A stretch of DNA of 28,340 bases from Lingula anatina (lineage: Eukaryota > Brachiopoda > Lingulata > Lingulida > Lingulidae), in contig NW_019775987.1 of NCBI RefSeq assembly GCF_001039355.2, forward strand, positions 37,550 to 65,889, in the 5' to 3' direction. The notes beneath the pieces were generated by a model that did not search any database, was not told the origin of the DNA, and saw nothing but the letters and a program-made list of their open reading frames with translations. Both the position numbers and the translations under genes were made by a program. Below are positions 1 through 9,716 of the stretch, piece after piece (within the stretch, counting starts at the first letter, position 1; every line of letters starts with the position of its first letter).

Positions 1-46
1 TGTATGTGTGTGTGTGTGTGTGTGTGAGATTGTGTGTGTGTGTGTG

Positions 47-139
<93 letters not shown>

Positions 140-279
140 ACACTGTGTGTGTGTGTTGGGAGGGGAGGGGGGATAAGTTGGAAATCTGCCAAAAAAAAAA
201 AGTGATAGACCAATTATTTAAACACCCTAAAACTGCTCAGTTTTACATTTAAAACCACAAAAGATACTAAAATATTGGT

Positions 280-319
<40 letters not shown>

Positions 320-1422
320 AATAAACATGTATTATAGTAGTAGGTACTAGTATAACAGAGACATGCCTCTCCATCAACCAACAGAAAGGTCAATAATTAC
401 TAACAGCAACACAATGCAAATGGAAAGAATCCATTATAACCAGATCAATGTGAAAGCCTTGATATAGTGATTAAGCTGCTCACACTGCACAGTGCACTGT
501 ATATTTGTATTGAGCTTTTTGATAGCCAGCGATGCTGTAATTACCATACAGCATTTAGTCGTAGGAGTGATGGATTGGGGATGGACAAGGCAGAATCAGT
601 GCTTGGAAAAATCAAGGTACCTTTTCTTTATATTAATTACTAGTGGTTTAGTATTTTTTAGACAAAAATGCAATTGGACAAGTATAATGCTTGCATGTAT
701 TTTATAGTTCAATGAGGGAAGTATAGATTCAAAGTATGATTTATACTGACAGAGGTGATTCTGAACTAATTTAGGTCATAATGACTCTACCAGATGGCTG
801 GCTAACTTAAAGATCTCTATGGACAGTTTCACGAAAGAGCTGTAGTTAAAAGTTGGCCTTAGGTTAATGACCAAATAATTTAAGCTTACATGCAGTGAAT
901 ACAAGGTTTAATCTACATTGAAGTTGGATAGATACTGTGAGTGTTTGTCTACTACTATAGAAAAGCAACTGTATGTTTCATAGATTAATTGGGACCACTA
1001 CTTAGTTTTGGCCAGACAGATCCAGAACTCCCAATATGGGTGCATCATCTGTACTTTTAAGATTTAATCCTCTGTTGATGTGAAATCCAACATAATTTTC
1101 AATCTTGGAGTTGACATCTCTCTCATCTCTCTCTCTTCTCTATGTCTCACTTTCTCTCTGTCTTTTCCCTCTCTCTGTTTTCTCTCTCTCTCTCTCACTT
1201 TCTCTCTCTTCCCCCCCCCCCCCCATACACACACGATGATATCCTTCACTTGAGAATCCACCTGTCTAGACATTGTCTTGGAATATCATTAATTGTTAGC
1301 AGCTGGGTGGTAAACATTGTGCATTATACAGATTAAAAAACAATTCTTACAAGTCATGTTAAAAAATATACAAAAACAATGTAGATTTCTCCTAAGGCTA
1401 ATCAATCACTTGAAGGTTTCAG
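1..1422. repeat. Upstream intron/flank with simple repeats
   Basis: No coding exon is supported here. It holds an interrupted (GT)n array at 1-156, a (TTTA)n array at about 279-317 and a polypyrimidine CT tract at 1117-1224 that ends in fourteen C. The rest is AT-rich single-copy-looking sequence, probably intron, because the next exon starts mid-domain. Confidence 0.85.
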
Positions 1423-1462
1423 CCTACAAATCAGTTCCACTGGAATCAATGGGTCATTTGGT
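1423..1462 (+). CDS. 40-nt micro-exon, start of PDZ1
   Basis: Lies between TTTCAG and a strong GTAAGTATG donor. Read in the frame that joins the next exon at phase 0, it encodes LQISSTGINGSFG, which is the first beta strand plus the GLGF-like loop missing from the following exon. The first base completes a codon from an exon outside the window. The polypyrimidine tract is weak, so RNA support is needed. Confidence 0.62.
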
Positions 1463-4400
1463 GTAAGTATGAACTGGGCTCATTTTATCATGATCTGATT
1501 GACTCATCATTCCAACATATGAAAAGGCTATTGCAATATGCTCTGTGAATCATATGAAACTCATGGCCACAATGTGTATTTTCTAGAGCACTTTACGCCC
1601 CAAGGAGACATATACAGTCATTCGGAGAATTGACCCTTGGTGCGACATCAGAGGCACAATTTCGCTGGACGTTGGAGATCGCATTTTGATCGTCAACAAA
1701 GAACCAGTAACAAACATGTCCATACAGGGCGTTGTCACGACGATCAAGAATTCTGTCATGTCTGGATTCCGAAGGGTTTCTCTGAGTTTGAGTAAACCCG
1801 AGGGTTTCTTACCACTGGACTCAACGGAACCGGAGGATATGAGAGTAAGGCCGTCGAATTCCTACGGCTCATTGGCCTCGGACAAGGTACCCTGTGCTTC
1901 AGTTAATGTGGACTCTAGAGACTATGGATTTCAGCAGAGGGTCAGTGATTTGGACAGTGATGCTAGTTTGTCACTGTCCAGTTTGTCTTTTGACAAGGGT
2001 CAAGTGAATACGCTGACCAGTGCTAGTACGAGTAGTAGCAGCAGCTCTAGTTATTGGAGTCCAGATAGTGCTTCTGGGTATGAGAAACTGAGGTCACAGT
2101 CACTTGATCAATTAGACACTGACTCCCCAGAAAAGAGCAAAGATGGTAAAGGTCAAGACAGAGATGTGCAAAATGACAACAGGGTCATTAAAGATGGCGC
2201 CATTTCCACGTACAATAATGACACTCTCAGGCCAGCAAACATACACTTGGCGCCATCTATTTCATCGTCCTTCTCTACCTCGACCTCCAGTCACTCAGTT
2301 ACATGCTTTGGCTACACCGAGAAGTCACGCCAGGACTCCACGTTATCTCTGGATACAAGCAGCGGTGTTGTCAGCCCCTCCAGCCTCCAGGGACAGGACA
2401 GCTTATACAGCATTGAGACAGTATTCAATTCTGCTGACTCATCCACTTCCTCTGGGAGCGAGGAGAGCACTAAGACGACAGCTAAAAAGGTAATGTTGTG
2501 CATTGCAACACATTATAATTTTTGACGTGAAATTGGAATTGAAAACGTTTGCTCATTCATGTTTGTGCTGTATGTTTTGCATTAACAGCAATCATTTTTA
2601 GCAACAGCCAGTATTCCTGATCATGACATTCAAAAATCTTTATTTTAGGAGTGATCAATAAAATGCTGGCAGTGGCCTAGTCATCTGCTTATTTGGTTGA
2701 TAAAATTTTATTTTTAGAAATTAGAGCTATATTCATACATATGTATCTTATAAAAATAAACATTTTGGCCCCACCTTTCATTATTAGTAGGTTGATTTTT
2801 CACAAAAGATATGATGTCACCCTCCCTTCTCATGTCCAACCAGGACATGAGAAGAATTAACTGCATTATATTATCACCAACCTGGAGGCATTTCACAAGA
2901 AAATGTTTTTATATATTGCATATTTCCCTATGGTGCCTTATCCCTAAAACTGGTTCGTCATGTTTTTCCTCTTTAAGCCTCAGAGGTATATGTCTTACAG
3001 ATTTATTCGGTCATTCAGATATATGTAAAAACTTAAAATTGGGACTCTAAAATAAAGAGCATGTTTGTGACTGTTAATGTTTTGATCACATTGTCTGTCG
3101 ATGTCAATGCCATAGCCAGTGCCATCCAAGACAACTATTCAGAAACACCAAAATTTTATTTTTATTATTATTATTATTTTATTTTAAATTTGTGACTGGA
3201 TTTCTGTAGCAAAAATTAAACATGTTTCTTTGAAAAAATTAACGTGATGAGTTTTTTCAGAATTATTTTATTTAATTATTTATTTTTCTTTTTTTTTTTT
3301 TTTCATGGGAACTTTTGGCGATAAGTGACAAGCGATATTTTTGTTTTATTTTAATTTCAAATTAGTGATTTTTATGGGGGATGGGGGCTAGAAAGCAGGT
3401 TTTCTTTGGAAAATTAGTATGTCATTGATTGCATTATTTTTCACAAAATATAAAAAATCTTAAAATCATAATACCTTTTTTATCATATAGTTTGGTGATG
3501 TTCACCCCACAAGTGACAAACTGTATTTTATAGTTTTGCTTCAATTCTACTGATTGGATTTGATTTACTTAGTAAAAAGTTTTTTTTCTTTTTTGTCAAG
3601 ATGTCTTTTCCTGGTTGATGTCTATATAATATTTGTCATCATGTTGCATAAAAACTGAGTTTCTGGAGTGCTAATTGACTGTGTTAATTGGTCTGTGTAT
3701 AGTGTCCAGATGTTTGCCCTACCTGCGGCTCTGAGCTGAAACCAACAGAAGAAGACAAAGTGGACCTGGCTTCCCTCACTTTGGAAAATCCTTTGAAAAT
3801 TGTGTGGGATGATAAGCCAAGGGTAGTGAACCTGAAGAAAACCTTGGGGACCACCTCAGGCAAGTTGGGGTTCACTTTCAAGACCAAGCTAGTCAAGGTA
3901 AGAACAGTATTTTTTAAAGCAAATATATTTGACTTTAAGGCTTCCACAATTTTGACTTCAGTATAATAGGAATGGGATTCTAAGCTTTCAGTTGTTGACT
4001 TAAACAATTTACTTTTTTTTGTAAAAAACATTGAATTTTCTTTTGTGTTTTGAGAAAATGACCCTACAAAGTTATTTCCCAGTTAGGATCAGGTAATCAA
4101 ATGAAACAAAAAAGGATCAGTAGTAAGATCAATATTCTTGCTCTCTTGATCCTTTTCTGGTTTACATGATATATGTATATTATAAGCATCTTTTAACCAA
4201 ATCTCCATATTGAATTTCACAGGACAAGAATAGCAACAGGACAATAGAAGTCTATGCCCTGGTGGAAACAGTACAAGAAGGTGGGGCCGCTGCGGGACTG
4301 CTCCAGCGCGGAGACTGCATACTCTCTGTGAATGGAGAGGCTATCAGCTGCTCCAGCCAAGAGGTAGTTTTTTTTTCTGTCTATGTAAAGATACACTTGT

Positions 4401-7400
4401 TAAAAATATTTTTAGTGGTAAATGGAATATAAGTCAGTTGCCATGTTCATACTTGCAGAATATTAATCGGTGGGCTAGCTGTAATACAGTCAGGGTTTTT
4501 TTTTTTTTTAATTTTTTGTATAACATTTTCATTGTATGTTTATGAATGTCCTTGTTTTTCAAGCATTTTTCTGCCATTTTCTCTATACATTTGACAGCCT
4601 TGCTGCCTTAGTTTTTAATTTTTTTAATTATCATTTTTGAAATAATTAATAATTTCTTTATGAAAGATCACACCTCATGAATGTGTTAAACTATGATATA
4701 TTATATTCAAATGCACTTTTTTTAAAGTCATCAAATTTATATCATGTTTTGCAAGGAATAGTAATACTTATCAATTATTTCATGATATGTATTTTTAACT
4801 TCTCATGAATCAACTAAGGGTGCTTTCCCAGAGATTTAGATCGATCTAAAGATTAAGTTTTAGATCGACCTAACTCCCTGGGGGTTCACGCTAAATTGCA
4901 GTCAGCTGAGCGGGCACCATAGTTAATTACCCCCTTACAGCTTTTAGTAGGCGGGACAGAAGCTTAGGCCGGCCAAGCTGACAGTAATCTAGTGAGACTC
5001 CCCACAGGGATAGATCGATCTAAAAATCTATGGAAATGGGATGTAATAGACTGTCTATATTTTGTGTTTTAGGACATGAGTGGCATCCATCATGTTCAAC
5101 GCATCAAAAAACTTACAGAATCGGGTGATGACGACAATGTCAAACTGGTAATACAAAGACCAGCAAGGGTCAAGGTCACCAAGAGAGGTCATGGGTCAAA
5201 GGAGAGGGGTCAAAGGTCAAAAGAGTCAACCCCTGAGAGGGACAGAGGTTGTACTTACACTGGTCAGTCTTCTAATCATTTAAACTGCCGGGCCAGTTCG
5301 CTGACCGCGAGAGGAGTAGGTGGGCCTGCGCAGTTAGAGAGTCCCACTGCTGTAAGTTCGGGAAGTTATGAACTGGAAAGTTTAGAGAGCAGTTCGCACA
5401 GTGAAGAAGGAAGGTGTAGTGAGTTCTGGACTCAGTCTGATAATATGATGCCACAGTCAAGAAAAGGTTTAATGAATTCCCCTCGTCCCAGAAAGGAAGC
5501 AACTCTGACCAAGGGGAGGTTGGTAAAGATTCACAGAAGACAGAGATCAGACCCATTACGATTCTTTACTTCCTGCACTTTTTACAGCAAAGGCAAACGA
5601 CAAACAGTCTCAGAGACGAGCAGCATTTATTCAGCCAAACGTAAGGATAGTTCAACAAAAACAAGATTATTTATCAAGAGAGTGATCACCAAGGCAATCA
5701 GAGATGACATGGAGATATCTCCACACTTGAGGTTAATCGTGTGTGGAAATCCTAGCGATTCCGTGGCCAGAATGGTGCTAGGGGTAAACAGAGATGTGGC
5801 ACCCAGTGTGAGACACCAGCTCTACAATCAGTACGATATCGCCATTCCACGGAGCGGAGCACCACTGCGCATGCATTGCATGTCAGAAGACACGACAAAA
5901 GAGTTCGACAATCAGTACCTTGCAGCTCACATGGCTGAAAAGTTAGAGCAGCGTCCAGTTATCGCTGACCACCTTGCTATACTTGGACAGAAGCTCACAC
6001 ACTTGAAGTGGGTAGAAAGGGGTATCCCTGTAAAAAATATCGGACAATGTCTTTTGGAGGAGAAGCCAAAGCTTGTGGCTCACGTGAAAGTGATGTCATT
6101 GAAACAAGACAGTAGGTTAGCCAGGCTGTCTTCCCACATAGTGTTCTGTAAGCATGCTCTGTATCTGCTGACATTCTGTGTTGAGAAGTATGTGAAAAGT
6201 CCAGAGGATGTGCTGTGCAATTTGCAGAATGATCTCGTCAAAATAAGAACATATGCAGGATCAGTGGTGCCTGTATTTCTTGTAGCCACCGTCAGCAAAG
6301 ATACCAGCATATCCAAGGACTTGCTCCTTAAAATGGGGAGTAACCTTGAACAGCATTTCAGAAGGGCGTATTACAGTCACCTGGTCTACAACAAGGAAAG
6401 CGATCTACCATTGTTCACACTGTGCGACAATACAGAACAGAGCCCCTCCGCCATCTTGTCCGACATATCACAACTGCGAGATAGGATCTTCACCCTGTGT
6501 ATCGCCCAGCCATTTATGAAAGTGAAATATCCTCTGGGTGCTGTTGTGGTCAGAAATAGCCTGTATTCCGAGGGTGGAGAACTTGTGCGGACTTTAAACC
6601 AGTTACAGTCTGCAGTGAAGGACGTGTGGCAGAAATGTACAGAAAAAGATTTCCAAATGGTACTGGAATATCTGCACAACTCAGGAGACATTATCGTGAA
6701 AAGTGAGTCATTATCATTATCTATGACCTTAGATCTAGATTTTTTTTTTTTTTTTTTTTTTTTGTACTCTCGCATGTACTGGCAGTAATGTACAGTAGAA
6801 ACAAATGCCAATTTCATCATAATATGTTAACTGCAAGATTATCAATATCATAGCTATTTACAAAAAGTTGGCAATCTATCAGAATGGAAGAGTGCAGAAA
6901 ATTGTAAAGCTTCTTGTCACGAGTGAATGTTTTGAGTCATCCAGTAGAATAAATTTATGGTAAAACTTACGTTGGCAACTGACTGATGTTGCAGTCGCAA
7001 TCTGAGACCGTTCACTATGTAAAGACCAGGATAGACATGAAACTTGCTGTCAAGCACATTTTTGCCATTTGTGCCTGCATTTATGTATAATAAAATATAA
7101 TTCTTACATACAAGTTCAGCAACTCAAAAACCCATGATGAACATTAATTTTATTTTCAGACTTCTATCCCACACCTCTTTGCCATAGTCCTATATTGGAC
7201 ATGTTTGTCCTCATCAATCAGCATCAACTCGTCCCCATTATCGACAAGCTGCTGACGATTCCACCCAAGAGCGAGCAGTCTCCCCAGCTGCGTAAAACGT
7301 GGCAGCAACTTGATAACACTGGGATTGTTCCAGGGGAATTTCTGCACAAGGCAATTTTCTGCAACTCAGCAGATTTTTCAGAGCATTTGGCATTTCTTGA

Positions 7401-8039
7401 ACTGATGCATTTTATTTTTGGAACCACCGAGCTGTCAATTTCAGGTGCAAAGCAGAAGATGTATTGTATACCCGCACACCTAGCTCAGTTTGCAGAACCC
7501 CACCTTCCAGCCAGCCACGAATTCCAGGAAATTTACCTGGATTTCAATGGCCATCTACCTCAACCGGTCTTCTTGGTACTTCTCCTGCACTTTAGGGAAG
7601 CTTGTTTGAAAGGTCAAGGCTACTGCAAAGGTCAAGTTCAAGGTCTTCCTCAAGGTCAAGGTTGCATCCAAAGCGTGGTGTCTGGGATGTTTATTGGAGG
7701 TGGCTTCCAGTACAGCATACATTTTGACAGGCTGTACAGTTTAGCCAGGATATTTGTCAGGTAAATGAATGTGTTAATTGTGTTACTGTTAAAAGGGCAG
7801 ACGGAATTGATAACTTAATTTACTAGGCCAATCCCTATTTTTCAGGATATGTATGTGCATTGGTCTAATGGAATATACATGTATAGAATTCAACTTTTTT
7901 ATAGATGCTCTAAATACAATACATTTCAGTGAAGAAGAAATGCAGTAATCATGGTTTTGGTGTAATTGAATATAGTGGAATCCATAACACTTGGACTTAA
8001 TAGATGATACAGATGATGCCAAAATTATGCATTTCATAA

Positions 8040-8074
<35 letters not shown>

Positions 8075-9716
8075 AATGTAAATAATATTTTATTATTATT
8101 AATTCAAATTAGGCCAACAATGAAGACAGTACAGCTTCCAGACTTCCTTGATTATCTGAGGAAACTTCTGTGTGACTTCACCTCCTTGCACCCTGTGGTT
8201 GATCTCAGCTTCCAGTGTGGTCCTCTCTGCCCTGCAGCAGAGTGCAGCATGAAGACCCACAGTGATGCCCCTCATGTTCTGGACATTTTCCACCAGTCAG
8301 AAGTTCCCATTTTCTGTGGTGCGGAGCAGGTGGACTGCCATGAAGATGTGAAGATATGGCTGCGCGGGAGTGAAGTTCTTGGCATGTCTTCGGCTGTAAG
8401 TGATAAGTTTTGTTAATTTGAGATTAATTGGAGGAGAGTTTTTAATGACTCAGAGTGTAAAAGCAGGCAATTTCAGCTCTTTTAAAACCATATGAAGTTG
8501 ATCAGCTGTGCAGTTCTTATGTGGAGTGATTATGGTGTTATACACTGTAGGGCCCTTTGCCGAGAGGGTTAACTCCCATACCAGAAATACAAGTAAATTA
8601 CTGACAAATAAATATGATACGATAATAAGTTTATTTTAATGTTTATTCCCAATAATATATTTACCTAACGTCAATCTTTTAGTTGCTGTGATTTTGATAC
8701 ACTTCTTTTCTTTTTCTTCTTCTTCTTCTTCTGATTATTATTGTATTTATTGTTATTTTAACAATTAGAATATATATAATTGTATATTCAGAGCCCAGCC
8801 AGCCTGGTCAGCACGACCCCCTTTGGAAAGAAGGTGGTCACCCTGGACACCAGGATCCGAGACATGCCTTATGACCTGTGGTCAGTGATATGTAATAGGT
8901 TAAGCATCCCTGTCCTGGGTGATAGAGACTGGAAAGGAGTGGCAGGTAAGTATTGGGGGGGTGGGGGCACTGCTACCATATCACAGGGCCCTAGATCTGT
9001 ATTGCTATAAGGGAGACTTGTTATGAGTCCTTGTAATGGGAATAGTCCAAGATACCACCTTATAGGGCCCTAGATCTGTATTACTATAACTTTGACCTTG
9101 TTTGATAATGCTGGATATGGGAACAGTCCAAGATACCACCTTATAGTGCCCTAGATCTGTATTACTATAACTTAGACCTTGTTTGATAATGCTGGGTAAG
9201 GGCACAGTCCAAGGTGCATTCAGAACAGATGATCCGAGGACTAAATATGGCTGACCACACTAAAAAGCAAGCTGTCCTAATTCCCTCCACACACACACCA
9301 TGAAACGGATTAAATCTCATTTCCGAGTTTTTATTGCATACATTGTACATTAAAGCCTGCTTATCTCATTTATCTGTCTATAAACCTTTTTTATTAGTTT
9401 TTATGTAACCTCCTAATGAATAAATTTAAATATCAAATGACAGATACGAAGTTTTCATCAGTCACATAATTACAGAGTACATCAATATTCTCTTTTAGGC
9501 GTACTTGGCAAAATTCCAATGGAAGTCTCATTGTATGAGCAGCAGCGTGATCCGTGCCGCATGCTCCTCACCGACTGGGGCAATACCACCCACGACACAG
9601 TTCAGAATCTTATTGATATCCTTCAGCTGCCACAGATGGAGAGATATGATGTGGTGGAAGACATATTTGGAATTATAAATGGACAGGAAAAAGCAGGCAT
9701 GAGCGTGAAAAAGTGA
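1423..9716 (+). CDS. PDZ-PDZ-degenerate Roc-COR-Death domain protein (5'-partial gene, 9 exons)
   Basis: Likely cytoplasmic signalling scaffold. Exons: 1423-1462, 1587-2489, 3703-3897, 4223-4363, 5073-6702, 7160-7760, 8113-8395, 8792-8945, 9499-9716. All have AG/GT borders with compatible phases and give ~1,387 residues to a TGA stop. Numbering from the first whole codon: PDZ1 ~1-83 (SFG loop, DVGDRILIVN), Ser-rich linker ~84-314, Cys cluster 315-322, PDZ2 ~354-456 (KLGF loop, RGDCILSVNG), basic linker ~457-640, Roc-like region ~640-860 with a broken P-loop (GNPSDSVA, no GK[S/T]) and a G4-like VATVSKD, COR-like ~870-1169, Cys/His segment 1171-1264, Death domain ~1280-1372 (DRDWKGVAGVLGK, LLTDWGNTT). 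The Roc-COR-Death order recalls DAPK1, but here PDZ domains replace kinase and ankyrin repeats. The start is not in view. PDZ and Death calls are strong; Roc and COR rest on pattern reading. No vertebrate orthologue was recognised. Confidence 0.85.
1587..2489 (+). CDS. PDZ1 remainder plus Ser-rich linker exon
   Basis: The acceptor is TTTTCTAG and the donor AAG/GTAATG; the exon is 903 nt, phase 0 at both ends. The first ~70 residues complete PDZ1 (IRRIDPWCDI, DVGDRILIVN). The rest is low-complexity, acidic and serine-rich with runs such as STSSSSSSSYW. It looks intrinsically disordered and contains RSQSLDQL, a possible basophilic kinase/14-3-3 site. Retention of the following intron would add only a short tail to a stop at 2525. 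Confidence 0.88.
2490..3702 (+). other. AT-rich intron
   Basis: Intron between the Ser-rich exon and the Cys-cluster exon. T-rich on the plus strand, with several T runs (for example near 3290-3303). No exon, RNA gene or mobile element was recognised in it. Confidence 0.75.
3703..3897 (+). CDS. Cys cluster and first strands of PDZ2 exon
   Basis: 195 nt, phase 0/0, acceptor GTGTATAG, donor AAG/GTAAGA. It opens with CPDVCPTCGSEL, a C-x3-C-x2-C cluster that resembles half of a zinc ribbon. It then enters PDZ2 at RVVNLKK with the carboxylate-binding loop GKLGFTF. The intron falls after KTKLVK, inside the PDZ fold. Confidence 0.9.
4223..4363 (+). CDS. PDZ2 core exon
   Basis: 141 nt, phase 0/0, acceptor TTTCACAG, donor GAG/GTAGTT. 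It encodes the middle of PDZ2: EVYALVETVQEGGAAAGLL, then QRGDCILSVNGEAI. The AA(A)GLLxxGDxILxVNG signature is classical for PDZ domains. Confidence 0.93.
4827..5033. mobile_element. TIR-family 1 element, copy A (MITE-like)
   Basis: About 207 bp in the intron before the large exon. The ends are imperfect inverted repeats built around AGATTTAGATCGATCTA. The core reads AACTCCCTGGGGGTTCACGC, AGTTAATTACCCCCTTACAG, TAGTAGGCGGGAC, then GACAGTAATCTAGTGAGACT. The same landmarks recur in the same order and orientation at 20842-21042. It has no coding capacity. No target-site duplication is visible, so the superfamily is unknown. Confidence 0.8.
5073..6702 (+). CDS. Large exon: PDZ2 end, basic linker, degenerate Roc, COR start
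   Basis: 1,630 nt, phase 0 in and 1 out (AAA A/GTGAGT). It ends PDZ2 with VKLVIQRP, then carries a basic, Ser-rich linker. That linker includes RRQRSDPL, matching the RxxSxP mode-1 14-3-3 pattern. LRLIVCGNPSDSVARMVLG occupies the P-loop position of a Roc domain but lacks Lys-Ser/Thr. Further on, YLLTFCVEKYV and PVFLVATVSKD sit where the G3-G4 core strands would be. LEYLHNSGDIIV resembles the COR motif before the winged region. Reading past the donor would add 29 residues, largely phenylalanine from a 24-T run. Confidence 0.92.
6703..7159 (+). other. Intron with 24-T run
   Basis: Starts with GTGAGT and contains a T24 homopolymer at 6740-6763 directly after AGATCTAGA. Such a tract could be the tail of a retroposed copy on the opposite strand, but no body is recognisable. 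Otherwise plain AT-rich intron. Confidence 0.7.
7160..7760 (+). CDS. COR domain exon
   Basis: 601 nt, phase 1 in and 2 out, acceptor TTTTCAG, donor TCAG/GTAAAT. It continues NFYPTPLCHSPILDMFVLIN with the COR-like pattern of a hydrophobic strand followed by LLTIPP. A Gly-Gln repeat, KGQGYCKGQVQGLPQGQG, comes from in-frame GGTCAA repeats. The exon ends in IHFDRLYSLARIFVR. A G-x-IPGEFLHK-like segment fits the COR C-half, although identity to named families is low. Confidence 0.85.
7761..8112 (+). other. Intron with TA microsatellite
   Basis: Contains a GT-to-TA dinucleotide run at about 8041-8074 shortly before the acceptor, and a TACATGTA palindrome at 7876-7883. Nothing else recognised. Confidence 0.75.
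8113..8395 (+). CDS. Post-COR Cys/His segment exon
   Basis: 283 nt, phase 2 in and 0 out, acceptor AAATTAG, donor GCT/GTAAGT. It holds a cluster of Cys and His: CGPLCPAAEC, several His, FCGAEQVDCHED. The spacing would permit metal binding, but no named zinc finger matches. The position between COR and Death corresponds to a poorly characterised linker in animal Roc-COR-Death proteins. Confidence 0.85.
8396..8791 (+). other. Intron with TTC microsatellite
   Basis: AT-rich intron carrying a TTC/TTTC run at about 8706-8731 upstream of the acceptor. No other structure seen. Confidence 0.7.
8792..8945 (+). CDS. Death domain first-half exon
   Basis: 154 nt, phase 0 in and 1 out, acceptor TATTCAG, donor GGCAG/GTAAGT. 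It encodes helices 1-2 and the start of helix 3 of a Death domain: IRDMPYDLWSVICNRL and DRDWKGVAG, with the conserved DW. Confidence 0.9.
8986..9215. repeat. 79-81-bp tandem repeat, about 2.8 units
   Basis: Units start at 8986, 9065 and 9146 with GGGCCCTAGATCTGTATT (GTGCCC in the third). Shared landmarks are TACTATAAC, GACCTTGTTTGATAATGCTG and CAGTCCAAGATACCACCTTA. It lies in the intron that splits the Death domain. Units 2 and 3 are the most alike, so the array probably grew by a recent local duplication. Confidence 0.88.
9499..9716 (+). CDS. Death domain second-half and terminal exon
   Basis: 218 nt including a TGA stop, acceptor CTTTTAG. It completes the Death domain: VLGKIPMEVSLY, RMLLTDWGNTT, TVQNLIDIL, then RYDVVEDIF for the last helix. 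The LLxxW...TVxxLxxxL pattern is the family hallmark. The tail after the domain is about 15 residues, ending KK. Confidence 0.92.

Noticed and set aside
8-205. 65-codon open frame of alternating Val/Cys
   Set aside because: It is only the translation of the GT microsatellite.
936-950. GTGAGT near 936 as the donor of the exon upstream of the 40-nt exon
   Set aside because: No open frame encoding PDZ-like sequence precedes it in the required phase.
1064-1336. Open frames on both strands across the CT tract
   Set aside because: Arise from the polypyrimidine repeat and C run; Arg/Glu or Ser/Leu periodicity, no domain, no splice support.
2143-2503. Alternative frames over the Ser-rich exon
   Set aside because: Overlap the strongly supported frame that links the PDZ1 and PDZ2 exons; no family resemblance.
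4870-4900. GGGGGTTCACGC as a tRNA/SINE B box in the repeated element
   Set aside because: Does not fit GGTTCGANTCC well, no A box at proper distance, and the element has inverted ends, favouring a MITE.
5272-5556. 94-codon minus-strand frame inside the large exon
   Set aside because: Antisense shadow of the coding exon; no domain.
6386-6820. 144-codon minus-strand frame with a Lys run
   Set aside because: Antisense shadow of the COR region, and the Lys run is the complement of the T24 tract.
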